Shown in pieces: positions 1 to 5,913 of a stretch of DNA of 10,741 nt. A program made the translations under genes and the position numbers. The notes beneath the pieces were generated by a model. The model saw only the letters and a list, made by a program, of their open reading frames with translations, was not told the origin of the DNA and did no database searches. The stretch covers positions 1 through 10,741 of the forward strand of contig CAMJXZ010000086.1 in NCBI GenBank assembly GCA_946409855.1, written 5' to 3'. How positions within the stretch are numbered: position 1 is the stretch's first letter; each line of letters opens with the position of its first letter. The DNA is from an uncultured Clostridia bacterium. Its GTDB lineage: Bacteria; Bacillota; Clostridia; Christensenellales; Aristaeellaceae.

Positions 1-1
1 C

Positions 2-310
2 GCGGTCCCGGACGACATCGACTTTGAGTTCAACCCCGTGGGCAACACCACCGAGGAGAAGCGCGCCGACCTGATCATGAAGACCACCGGGTCCATCCTG
101 CAGGCCTTCACCGGCGGCATCCTCTCCCCGAAGGCCGCCGCGGAGGAGCTGCGCAAGGCCGGCGCCCAGTACGGCATCTTCCAGGCGCTCACCGATGAGC
201 GCATCGCCCGCATGGACGATTCCACCGGGGCCGAGTTCGACGAGCTCGGCATGGAGCCCCCGGAGCCAGAGGCCCCCGAGGCCCCCGCGGCCGCCGGTGA
301 GGTGATCTGA
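2..310 (+). CDS. Phage portal protein, C-terminal end (5' partial)
   Basis: The last 102 residues of a protein whose start lies before the window; the frame is open from base 2. Portal proteins form the dodecameric ring at one capsid vertex through which DNA enters and leaves and to which the neck attaches. What is seen: a segment beginning PDDIDFEFNPVGNTTEEKRA, then a helix-rich stretch (TGGILSPKAAAEELRK), then an acidic Pro/Glu/Ala tail. The 'DIxFxFxPL... ERA... GxxSPxxxRxxL' pattern is what I recall from the C-terminal part of DUF1073-type portals. Position directly before a MuF-like minor head gene is the usual portal position. The stop TGA (308-310) shares its last base with the ATG of the next gene, so the two are translationally coupled. 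Family assignment rests on a short fragment; another portal family is possible, but a portal is much the likeliest role. Confidence 0.75.
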   Translation, partial: AVPDDIDFEFNPVGNTTEEKRADLIMKTTGSILQAFTGGILSPKAAAEELRKAGAQYGIFQALTDERIARMDDSTGAEFDELGMEPPEPEAPEAPAAAGEVI

Positions 311-1290
311 TGCCGTATCCCGTAGATCTCCTCCCGGATCCCCTGCCGCCGCTGAACAGCCCCGAATACGTTGAGCTGTCCCGGAAGATCGCCCGGCATA
401 CCGGCGCGGCGGCCAAAGCGCCCCGCACCTTTTCCGAGGTCCTGCGCAGGCGGGCCGAAAACCGATACCGCAGCATGATCAGCCGCATCTTCCGGGAGCT
501 GGACCTGGCCATCCGCCAGGCCCCCACGGCGGAGGCGGTGCAGCAGGCGATATCGGCTTTCCTCGTTTCGCCCCGGTTCGATTCCATGTGCCGCCAGGCG
601 GCCAGCCAGATGGTCACCATGCTGGCGGTCGGCCAGAAAGCCTCCTGGCGGGAGGCGGCCGCCGCGTCCTCCCAGGGCCGCAGGATCTACAAGGCCCTCC
701 AGCAGGAGCTGCGCTCCACCTCCATCGGCCCGGCCATCCAGTCCGCCGTGACGGAGAACGCCAACCTGATCAAGACGGTGCCGCGCACCCTGGCCAAAAA
801 GTTCACGGCCCTGGCCGAAAAGCGGCGTTTTGAAGGGGTGAGGCCCGAGGACATCACCAAAGAGATCAAGGCCTCCGCCCCGCGCCTTACGAACACCGAG
901 GCCCGCAGGATCGCCCGCACCGAATCGGCCAAGGCCTCCACGGCCCTGATCAAGGCCCGCAGCGAAAGCCTGGGCCTGGACTTTTACACCTGGCTTTCCG
1001 TGGGCGACGAGCGGGTGCGCTCCTCCCACCGGAAGATGAACGGCATCCTGTGCCGCTGGTCCGATTCGCCGAACCCGGAGGCGCTTTTCCCCGGGGAGGA
1101 CAGTCACAATTCCGGCGGCTGCTACGATCCCGGGTGCATCTACAACTGCAGGTGCAGGGCGCGCCCGGTGCTGGACCCGGAGGACATCGATTTCCCGGTC
1201 AAAGTCCACGTGTCGGGGAGCATCGAAAGCATCCCGTCCCTCAAAGCGTTCCGGCAGCGCTTCGGCCTGCCTGAAGAGAAAGGAGACTGA
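310..1290 (+). CDS. Minor head protein, Mu gpF / SPP1 gp7-like (MuF domain)
   Basis: A 326-residue protein. MuF/gp7 proteins are minor capsid proteins that bind the portal inside the procapsid and are thought to aid head assembly and DNA entry. Seen: an alpha-helical N-terminal two thirds; then the conserved C-terminal module with RIARTESAKAS (residues about 200-210), FYTWLSVGDERVRSSHRKMNG (about 225-245, with the family's D-x-RVRxxH pattern, H240) and a Cys/Arg cluster NCRCRARPVL (279-288, plus C271 and C276). These motifs in this order are diagnostic of the MuF domain (PF04233). Only about 38 residues follow the CRCR cluster, so there is no toxin or enzyme fusion of the sort some MuF proteins carry. 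The ATG overlaps the portal stop by one base. The closely spaced Cys/His residues could bind a metal; that is inference. Confidence 0.9.
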   Translation: MPYPVDLLPDPLPPLNSPEYVELSRKIARHTGAAAKAPRTFSEVLRRRAENRYRSMISRIFRELDLAIRQAPTAEAVQQAISAFLVSPRFDSMCRQAASQMVTMLAVGQKASWREAAAASSQGRRIYKALQQELRSTSIGPAIQSAVTENANLIKTVPRTLAKKFTALAEKRRFEGVRPEDITKEIKASAPRLTNTEARRIARTESAKASTALIKARSESLGLDFYTWLSVGDERVRSSHRKMNGILCRWSDSPNPEALFPGEDSHNSGGCYDPGCIYNCRCRARPVLDPEDIDFPVKVHVSGSIESIPSLKAFRQRFGLPEEKGD

Positions 1291-1293
1291 TCC

Positions 1294-1518
1294 ATGAAGC
1301 AAACCAAGGAACAGCCGGCCGAGGCCAAGGTCCCGGAGACCGCGGCCCCCGAGACCGCGAAGCCCGCGAAACCCGCGAACGCCGCGCAGGTGTTCGACCT
1401 CGACCACAGGCAGCCGCTGTGCATCCTGAACGGCAACCGCCTTGTCTACTCCGGCCCCGCACCCAGGAAGATCACTTTGAACTTGCCGCTCAATAGCGGC
1501 ATGGAGGTGGAAAAATGA
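1294..1518 (+). CDS. Small unknown head-region protein
   Basis: A 74-residue protein I do not recognise. The first ~32 residues are low-complexity, rich in Lys, Pro, Glu, Ala and Thr with near repeats (PETAAPETAKPAKPANAA), probably disordered. The second half is more ordered-looking: VFDLDHRQPLCILNGNRLVY followed by SGPAPRKITLNLPLNSG, with alternating hydrophobic residues suggesting beta strands. A good SD (AAAGGAGA, 1279-1286) lies 7 bases before the ATG, and the stop overlaps the next ATG (ATGA, 1515-1518). This coupling and even codon use make it a real gene. Position between the minor head protein and the protease/scaffold suggests a small virion or assembly accessory protein; no function can be assigned from sequence. 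Confidence 0.75.
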   Translation: MKQTKEQPAEAKVPETAAPETAKPAKPANAAQVFDLDHRQPLCILNGNRLVYSGPAPRKITLNLPLNSGMEVEK

Positions 1519-1796
1519 GCGATATCCAGCATGCCAACGAACGCATCGCCGCGGCCCTTGAAACGATAGCCGGCAAAACGTCCGCCCTGCCCGACGTCGA
1601 CGCCGGTGACAACGGCAAGGTCCTTGCCGTGGACAGCGGCAAGTGGGCGGCCAAGACGCTGCCGAAGGAACTGCCCGCCGTCACTTCCGGCGACGACGGC
1701 AAGGTGCTGATGGTGGTGGACGGGGTGTGGACCGCCGTCGCGCTCCCGGCCAGTGAAAGCGACGCGGCCCCCGCGGACGGGAGTGATGGCGAGTGA
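1515..1796 (+). CDS. Small two-repeat (GDxGKVL) protein, possible head fibre/decoration protein
   Basis: A 93-residue protein: an N-terminal amphipathic helix (MSDIQHANERIAAALETIAG), then two gap-free 26-residue repeats at residues 25-50 and 53-78, then a short acidic tail. The repeats share LPxVxxGDxGKVLxVxxGxWxAxxLP (15 of 26 identical). I recall similar 'GDDGKVLxVxxGxW' units in phage head-fibre or appendage-type proteins, especially from Firmicutes phages and gut metagenomes, but the exact family is uncertain. The start is set by a strong SD (GGAGGTGG, 1503-1510) and an ATGA overlap with the gene before; the stop overlaps the GTG of the next gene. A role on the head surface, or as a small adaptor carrying a fibre, is inference from repeat type and position. 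Confidence 0.75.
   Translation: MSDIQHANERIAAALETIAGKTSALPDVDAGDNGKVLAVDSGKWAAKTLPKELPAVTSGDDGKVLMVVDGVWTAVALPASESDAAPADGSDGE
1587..1748 (+). repeat. Two in-frame protein-level repeats of 26 codons
   Basis: Codons 25-50 (1587-1664) and 53-78 (1671-1748) of the small head-region gene encode LPxVxxGDxGKVLxVxxGxWxAxxLP twice, separated by two codons. They are much more alike as protein than as DNA, so this is an old, selected duplication rather than a recent slippage product. Confidence 0.8.
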
Positions 1797-3106
1797 AGGC
1801 CTATTACGGATCCCGCCTTTCCGACAACCAGACCCTGACCCCGGAGGGGTACCTGATCTGCCTCAACGTGCCCATCGCCCGGACGGGCACCCAGCGCTAT
1901 CTCCGGTACGAGCTGGGCCTGGAGGACGATCCCAACGAAACGGTGGACGTATTCCGCACCGAGGAGGAGGTCTTCTCCCCCGCCACCATCGCGTCGTTTG
2001 AGGGCAAGCCCGTCACCGACGAGCATCCGCCGGACAGCGTCACAAAGGACAACATCACCGCCTTCGATTCCGGCCACGCCCAGAACGTCCGGCGCGGGAC
2101 CGGGGACGAGGCGGACATGCTCCTGGCCGACCTGTTCATCACGTCCCCCAGGCTCATCGAGGCCATCCGGGACGGCAGGAGGGAAGTCTCCTGCGGCTAC
2201 GACTGCCGGTACGAAGAGTCCGGCGGCCGTATTTTTCAGCGGGCAATCCGTGGGAACCACATCGCGGTCGTACCGGCCGGCCGCGCTGGCCACCGCGTTG
2301 CTATAAAGGATTCTGCCACTGAGCAGACAGAAAGGGATGATAAGACCATGGCGAACAAACTTAGCAAGCAAAAGTCTCTTCTGGCGCGCCTGTTCTCCCA
2401 TGCGGTCAAGGACATGGAGCCCGACGAGGTGGCAGACGCCATCGAGGAACTGAACCAGTCCGCCGACGAAGAGGCAGCCCCCGCTCCCGCCCCGGCTCCC
2501 GCCCCGGCTCCCGCCGCCGACGAGATCACCCTGGAAGGCCTGATGGCCGCGGTGAAGGAACTGGCCGGCAAGGTCGAGGCCCTGTGCGCGGCTCATGACG
2601 AAGAGCCCGCCCCCGCTCCCGCCGACGAGGAAGCCCCCGCCCCCGAGGCCGAAAAACCCGCGGACGAGGATCCCCTGGAGAAGCTGGCCGGCGAGCTGGC
2701 CGCCGTCGCCCAGGCTGAAAAGCCCGTGGACGAGGAAGCCGCCGTCACCGTGCCCACCGACGAGCTGCCCGAGACCACCGACGAGGACGGCCCCGAAGCC
2801 GCTCCCGAGACCCTGCCCGAGAATCCCATCTCCGGCGCGGATAAGGCCATCGCCGCGCTGACCGCCATCCGGCCCGTGATCGCCGCCCTGCCCAAAGAGC
2901 AGCGCAAGGCCGCTTCCGACGCCGCCGCGGCGGAGATCCGCAAGCTGATGGGCCGGGACGCCAAGCCCCGCCGCAACGGCTACGCCGATCTCAGCTCCGT
3001 GGTGCGCCAGGCCGGCAAAGCCCGCGCCAAGGACGGCAAGCCCGCCGACCAGGGCAAGATCGGCATGAGCATCATGCAGAGCCGCAACCCCCACTACAAA
3101 AAGTGA
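1793..3106 (+). CDS. DUF2213-type head maturation protease fused to scaffold-like C-terminal region
   Basis: A 437-residue protein in two parts. Residues 1-170 resemble DUF2213 (PF09979), a family usually found just before capsid genes and thought to be a prohead-type protease: SFEGKPVTDEHP (His78), a beta-rich middle, EVSCGYDCRYE (Ser133) and RGNHIAVVPAGRAGHR (His156). The Ser and the two His are candidate catalytic residues. Residues 186-437 look like a scaffold: a basic/amphipathic helix, (PA)6 at 230-241, further acidic Pro/Ala linkers, helices near 245-268 and 290-305, and a basic C-terminal end (NPHYKK) that could bind capsid protein. Start is GTG (1793), overlapping the preceding stop, with GGGAG nine bases upstream. 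An internal ATG at codon 186 may give a separate scaffold product. Enzyme activity is inferred from the family, not shown. Confidence 0.85.
   Translation: MKAYYGSRLSDNQTLTPEGYLICLNVPIARTGTQRYLRYELGLEDDPNETVDVFRTEEEVFSPATIASFEGKPVTDEHPPDSVTKDNITAFDSGHAQNVRRGTGDEADMLLADLFITSPRLIEAIRDGRREVSCGYDCRYEESGGRIFQRAIRGNHIAVVPAGRAGHRVAIKDSATEQTERDDKTMANKLSKQKSLLARLFSHAVKDMEPDEVADAIEELNQSADEEAAPAPAPAPAPAPAADEITLEGLMAAVKELAGKVEALCAAHDEEPAPAPADEEAPAPEAEKPADEDPLEKLAGELAAVAQAEKPVDEEAAVTVPTDELPETTDEDGPEAAPETLPENPISGADKAIAALTAIRPVIAALPKEQRKAASDAAAAEIRKLMGRDAKPRRNGYADLSSVVRQAGKARAKDGKPADQGKIGMSIMQSRNPHYKK
2299..2307 (+). promoter_or_regulatory. Possible extended -10 promoter element inside the protease/scaffold gene
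   Basis: TGCTATAAA matches the extended -10 consensus TGnTATAAT except for the last base. It stands out in a GC-rich coding sequence and opens an AT-rich island. A start of transcription near 2314 would leave a leader of about 33 bases before the internal ATG at 2348. No convincing -35 is seen, which extended -10 promoters can tolerate. It may be chance, since the bases also encode Val-Ala-Ile-Lys. Confidence 0.25.
2330..2337 (+). promoter_or_regulatory. Internal ribosome binding site before codon 186 of the protease/scaffold gene
   Basis: GAAAGGGA ends 10 bases before an in-frame ATG (2348-2350). It is a moderate SD, weaker than the AGGAGG sites of this operon, but it lies in an unusually AT-rich, probably unstructured stretch (34 of 80 bases G+C in 2301-2380, against 56 of 80 in 2221-2300). 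Confidence 0.45.
2348..3106 (+). CDS. Candidate nested scaffold protein from an internal start
   Basis: An in-frame internal ATG at codon 186 of the DUF2213-type gene would give a 252-residue protein, MANKLSKQKSLLARLF..., identical to the scaffold half of the long product. Support: an SD (2330-2337), a possible promoter element (2299-2307), a local drop in G+C, and the fact that the ATG falls right at the boundary between the protease-like part and the helical, Pro/Ala-linked part. Lambda C/Nu3 and herpesvirus UL80/UL80.5 make scaffold in excess in the same way. The alternative is that only the full-length protein is made and scaffold is released by self-cleavage near residues 170-190. The arrangement is seen; the production of the short form is inference. 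Confidence 0.45.
   Translation: MANKLSKQKSLLARLFSHAVKDMEPDEVADAIEELNQSADEEAAPAPAPAPAPAPAADEITLEGLMAAVKELAGKVEALCAAHDEEPAPAPADEEAPAPEAEKPADEDPLEKLAGELAAVAQAEKPVDEEAAVTVPTDELPETTDEDGPEAAPETLPENPISGADKAIAALTAIRPVIAALPKEQRKAASDAAAAEIRKLMGRDAKPRRNGYADLSSVVRQAGKARAKDGKPADQGKIGMSIMQSRNPHYKK
2480..2515 (+). repeat. Pro-Ala linker repeat, (PA)6
   Basis: Twelve alternating Pro and Ala codons (residues 230-241 of the DUF2213-type protein), built partly from a 12-base unit CCGGCTCCCGCC. Such (PA)n tracts are stiff, extended, protease-resistant linkers; this one separates two helices of the scaffold part. The tract may vary in length between relatives through replication slippage. Confidence 0.8.
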
Positions 3107-3124
3107 GACAGGAGGAATAAAGAA

Positions 3125-3607
3125 ATGGCTGGCAAAGCAATCGGCAAGACCCTCCCGTTCGGCTACCGGGGCAACGTGTCCCGCACGCCGGACACCGTGA
3201 TCCAGTCCTACACCAACGTAGGCACCGACAATATCCCCTACGGCGCGGCCGTGATCTATGACGCCACCAACAAGGGCGTGCGCGCCGTCAAATCCACCGA
3301 TTCCACCGCGTCCGACCTGATCGGCATCGCCGTCCGCCACATCGGACAGCCCAAGGCCGACGCCCCCACCGGCTGGTATTACGCCCCCGGTGAGGCGGTT
3401 GACGTACTGGTCCGCGGCTCCTGCACCGTGGAGCTGAAGGCTGTGACCGGCATCGCTCCCCGCGGACAGGTCTACGTGGATCCCACGGACGGCGAACTGA
3501 CGTCCGTTTCCACCAGCAACCTGGCCCTGCCCAACACCAAATTCTCCACCGGCGAGTACGACGGCGCGAAGATCGCGGAAGTCAGCATCCTCGCCCGGTC
3601 CATCTAA
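3125..3607 (+). CDS. Structural cement / capsid decoration protein
   Basis: A 160-residue beta-rich protein directly before the capsid gene. It reads like the 'structural cement protein' (Gp24-like, related to DUF2190) family: an N-terminal FGYRGNVSRTPDTVIQSYTN arm, then a barrel-like pattern with IPYGAAVIYDATNKGVRAV, LIGIAVRH, YAPGEAVDVLVRGSCTVEL, GQVYVDPTDGELTSV and a final AKIAEVSILARSI. Such proteins trimerise on the outer capsid lattice and stabilise it against DNA pressure. 'Capsid start plus first-use' features are clear: AGGAGGA at 3112-3118 lies seven bases before the ATG, and an 18-base gap separates it from the scaffold stop. Assignment is by fold-like pattern and place next to a DUF2184-type capsid; a homology search would settle it. 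No cysteine pair or enzyme motif is seen. Confidence 0.75.
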   Translation: MAGKAIGKTLPFGYRGNVSRTPDTVIQSYTNVGTDNIPYGAAVIYDATNKGVRAVKSTDSTASDLIGIAVRHIGQPKADAPTGWYYAPGEAVDVLVRGSCTVELKAVTGIAPRGQVYVDPTDGELTSVSTSNLALPNTKFSTGEYDGAKIAEVSILARSI

Positions 3608-3625
3608 GTCAGGAGGTACGGTAAA

Positions 3626-4642
3626 ATGCCCAACAAATTTCCTGTGATGTCCGTTCCCGTGACCGACGGCCTGCCAAACGTGATGATGATGGACGCCGCG
3701 TCCATCTCCGGCGGCATGGCTTTCCTGGTCGGCGAGCTCGAAAAGCGCGACGAAAAACTGCATGAGCCCCTTACGTCCATCACCTGGCCCAGGGATATGC
3801 CCGTCAAGACCGGCGGCGGCTGGGTGGATTCCGTGTCCGTGTTCGACGTCAGCTACGCCACCTCCGGCGGCACCAACGACGGCCTGATCGCTGGCGAGAC
3901 CAACGACCTGCCCATGATGCAGGCCGACATCTCCAAGGACACCTACAGGGTGCTCCAGTGGGGCCACATCCTGTCCGTGCCGCTGATCGACCAGCAGAAG
4001 CTGCAGAAGATCGGCCGCAACCTGGACGAGATCCTCAACAAGGGCCTGCACCTGGCCTATGACAAGGCCATCGACCGTTCCGTGTACACCGGCATTGCCA
4101 AGGCCGGCACCCACGGCCTGGTCAACGACCCCAACATCACCGCCGTGGTCGCGGATCCCCATACCCTGAACGGCACCGACACCGAGTGGACCGGCAAGAC
4201 CCCGGATGAGATCCTGGCCGACGTCAACCGCCTGCTGCTTGGCACCTGGACCGCGTCCGAATATGACCTGTCCGGCATGGCCAACCACATCCTGATGCCC
4301 CCGGCCCAGTACGCCTACATCGTCAAGACCAAGGTCGGCGTCACCGGCGACAAGTCCATCCTGCAGTTCCTGCTTGAGAACAACATCGGCAAGAACCAGG
4401 GCGTGGAAGTCGTCATCGCCCCCTGCCAGTACTGCGTGGGCGCCGGCACCGGCGGAGCGGACCGCATGGTCGGCTACTGCAACGACGTAGACCGCGTCCG
4501 CTTCGACATCACCGTTCCTCTGCAGCGCATGCTCACCCAGGCCAGCGCCCGGGATATGGCCTACCTCACGCCCTACGTGAGCCAGTTCTCCGAGCTGCAG
4601 TGGCCTTACCGCCAGCACGCCATGTACGTGGACGGCATCTAA
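3626..4642 (+). CDS. Major capsid protein, DUF2184 type
   Basis: A 338-residue protein that builds the icosahedral shell, probably with the HK97 fold. It matches the DUF2184 (PF09950) capsid pattern: an N-terminal arm with DAASISGGMAFLVGELEKRD (23-42), a long loop WVDSVSVFDVSYATSGGTND, the QWGHILSVPLIDQQKLQKIG segment (111-130), LHLAYDKAIDRSVYTGIAKA followed by GTHGLVNDPNIT (141-172), the central helix DEILADVNRLLL, and the C-terminal AYLTPYVSQFSELQWPYRQH ending in MYVDGI. SD AGGAGG (3611-3616) is nine bases before the ATG. A Pro-Cys-x-x-Cys pair (C267, C270) with C285 is a little unusual for a capsid protein. No N-terminal region suited to cleavage as in HK97 is obvious, so the protease may mainly remove scaffold. 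Confidence 0.9.
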   Translation: MPNKFPVMSVPVTDGLPNVMMMDAASISGGMAFLVGELEKRDEKLHEPLTSITWPRDMPVKTGGGWVDSVSVFDVSYATSGGTNDGLIAGETNDLPMMQADISKDTYRVLQWGHILSVPLIDQQKLQKIGRNLDEILNKGLHLAYDKAIDRSVYTGIAKAGTHGLVNDPNITAVVADPHTLNGTDTEWTGKTPDEILADVNRLLLGTWTASEYDLSGMANHILMPPAQYAYIVKTKVGVTGDKSILQFLLENNIGKNQGVEVVIAPCQYCVGAGTGGADRMVGYCNDVDRVRFDITVPLQRMLTQASARDMAYLTPYVSQFSELQWPYRQHAMYVDGI

Positions 4643-4658
4643 CAAACAAGGAGGATCT

Positions 4659-4913
4659 ATGGCTGTCAGGGTTTTCTGCGATCGGGCGACCTTCGAACTC
4701 ACCGCGCCGGACGGCGAAAAAATGAAACTGCTTCCGCTGGGCTTCGGCGAGGTCCCCGACAAATTCACCGGGGACATCACCTTCCGCGTGGCGGTTGCCT
4801 CCGGCGCGATCCAGGTGTTTGAGACCGCCAGGCAGGGCGACCGGATCGAAGAGGCCGCCCACGCCCCCAAAGCCGCGAAGGCGGCAAAGCGCGCAAAGGG
4901 TGATGCCGAATGA
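4659..4913 (+). CDS. Small unknown protein after the capsid gene
   Basis: An 84-residue protein. Residues 1-57 look folded, with beta strands (VRVFCDRATFELTA, MKLLPLGFGEVPDKFTGDI) and the segment TFRVAVASGAIQVFET. Small proteins with a 'VPDxxxxDxxFRxAVxxGxIxV' pattern often follow capsid genes in phages; I know of no assigned function. Residues 68-84 form a Lys/Ala tail (APKAAKAAKRAKG) that may touch DNA or an acidic surface of the capsid. A strong SD (AAGGAGG, 4648-4654) precedes the ATG by four bases, and the gene overlaps the next by four bases (ATGA, 4910-4913). A capsid- or neck-associated role is inference from position. Confidence 0.7.
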   Translation: MAVRVFCDRATFELTAPDGEKMKLLPLGFGEVPDKFTGDITFRVAVASGAIQVFETARQGDRIEEAAHAPKAAKAAKRAKGDAE

Positions 4914-5380
4914 TCTTCGGGATCACGCCTGAGCAGGCCTACGCGATCGCCTCGAACATCCGCGACGGCGACAATCCCTCCTACACAGTCGCGGATTTCC
5001 GCCTCGCCATGCCGGCGTTCACCGAGGAGATGATCTCCGACGAGCAGCTGGCCCCCTACGTGGACCTGGCCCTGTCCGTGGTCCTGGAGGCCCGCTGGCA
5101 TTCCTGGTGGCGCGAAGGCATGAGGCTGTTCATCGCGCATTTCGTTTCTCTCTTCCTCATGTTGCCCGAAGCGGGCGCGACAAGGGAAGAGATCGTCAAC
5201 GCGTCCAAGGTGGGCGGCTCCGTCTCCTCCAAGACCGTCGGGCCGGTCTCCGTCTCCTACGACAACACGCAGGCGACGGGCGACCTGACGGGCTGGGCGG
5301 CCTGGAAGCTGACCTCCTACGGCACGCAGTTCGCCACCCTCGCTCGCATGCTGGGCAAGGGCGGCATGTTCATCCGCTGA
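4910..5380 (+). CDS. Head-tail connector protein, DUF4054 type
   Basis: A 156-residue protein that fits DUF4054 (PF13262), a neck family counted among head-tail adaptors that dock beneath the portal. Seen: FRLAMPAFTEEMISDEQLAP (37-56, the 'F-x-x-F-x-x-x-x-x-I-x' start of such adaptors), helices ALSVVLEARW and RLFIAHFVSLFLML (a buried hydrophobic helix, not a likely membrane span), then SSKTVGPVSVSYD and WKLTSYGTQFATLARMLGKG ending GGMFIR. The pattern 'helix bundle, SxxVGxVSVSYD, TxYGxxxxxLxR...GGxxxR' is typical of the family. Its ATG overlaps the previous stop (ATGA) with AAAGGG at 4895-4900. Place after the capsid gene and before a gp10-like gene supports a neck role. Confidence 0.85.
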   Translation: MIFGITPEQAYAIASNIRDGDNPSYTVADFRLAMPAFTEEMISDEQLAPYVDLALSVVLEARWHSWWREGMRLFIAHFVSLFLMLPEAGATREEIVNASKVGGSVSSKTVGPVSVSYDNTQATGDLTGWAAWKLTSYGTQFATLARMLGKGGMFIR

Positions 5381-5387
5381 AGGGAGG
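5381..5387 (+). promoter_or_regulatory. SD that decides the start of the gp10-like gene
   Basis: AGGGAGG lies one base before the ATG at 5389 but seven bases before the ATG at 5395. Only the second has workable spacing, so 5395 is preferred. Confidence 0.75.
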
Positions 5388-5394
5388 CATGGTT

Positions 5395-5901
5395 ATGGGC
5401 GTATCGGTTTCGGGCGAAGGCCTGGGCAGGATCGCCGAGGGCATCGCCTTCCTCAAATCCCATAAAGTCCGCATCGGCATCCCGGACGGTGGCGGAGGCG
5501 AAAGCGACGGGCTTTCCAACGTGCAGCTCGCTTTCATCCTCACCAACGGAAGCCCCGTCAACCATAACCCGCCTCGCCCCTTCCTGGAACCGGCCCTCGC
5601 GCAGCCCAAAACGCAGCAGCAGATCGCCCGGCATATGAAGGCCGCGGCGAAAGCGGCGCTGGAGGGCGACACGGGCGGCGCGATGGACCAGATGCACATG
5701 GCCGGGCAGGCCGGCGAGGACGCCGTCAAGGACTACATGGCCTCCGGCGCTTTTGCCCCCAATTCCGGCTTCACCATCAACGGCGGCTGGATGCGCAACC
5801 GCGTCAGCGGCAAGCCCTTCCACGCGGATCCGAAGGGATCCTCCAAGCCGCTCATCGATACCAGCAACCTGCAGGGCTCAATTACCCACGTGGTCGAGTA
5901 A
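5395..5901 (+). CDS. Tail completion / neck protein, HK97 gp10-like
   Basis: A 168-residue protein resembling HK97 gp10-type neck proteins, which help complete the tail or its joint with the head. Seen: KVRIGIPDGGGGESDG (24-39), QLAFILTNGS (44-53), the near-universal NPPRPFLEPAL (58-68), a long helix QQQIARHMKAAAKAALEG, and the closing KPLIDTSNLQGSITHVVE (151-168), equal to the 'PLxDTxxLxxSIxxxV' end of the family. The frame is open much further upstream (to 5107), but that part overlaps the DUF4054 gene in another frame and reads as an Arg-rich shadow; the SD at 5381-5387 selects ATG 5395. The gene starts 14 bases after the previous stop and ends 12 bases before the next start. Confidence 0.85.
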   Translation: MGVSVSGEGLGRIAEGIAFLKSHKVRIGIPDGGGGESDGLSNVQLAFILTNGSPVNHNPPRPFLEPALAQPKTQQQIARHMKAAAKAALEGDTGGAMDQMHMAGQAGEDAVKDYMASGAFAPNSGFTINGGWMRNRVSGKPFHADPKGSSKPLIDTSNLQGSITHVVE

Positions 5902-5913
5902 GGAGGGACAAAA

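Noticed and set aside
2..310. Anti-CBASS (Acb1) annotation for the partial first gene.
   Set aside because: Some database names link DUF1073-like portals with Acb1, but only a C-terminal portal-like end is present and no paired H-x-T motifs of a 2H phosphoesterase are visible.
1162..1290. A toxin or effector domain fused after the MuF domain.
   Set aside because: Only about 38 residues follow the CRCR cluster, too short for the known MuF-linked toxins.
1490..5140. A 1216-codon open frame on the minus strand covering the head genes.
   Set aside because: Its codons are in exact register with the plus-strand frame used by most genes here, so it stays open only because those genes avoid TTA, CTA and TCA codons, as GC-rich genes do. 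Its protein is Gly/Val/His-rich with no family pattern, and the plus-strand genes are all recognised.
5107..5175. A membrane anchor in the DUF4054-type protein (LFIAHFVSLFLML).
   Set aside because: Too short for a membrane span and matches a buried helix of head-tail adaptors.
5107..5394. An upstream extension of the gp10-like frame to 5107.
   Set aside because: It overlaps the DUF4054 gene in another frame and is Arg-rich shadow sequence; the SD at 5381-5387 points to ATG 5395.
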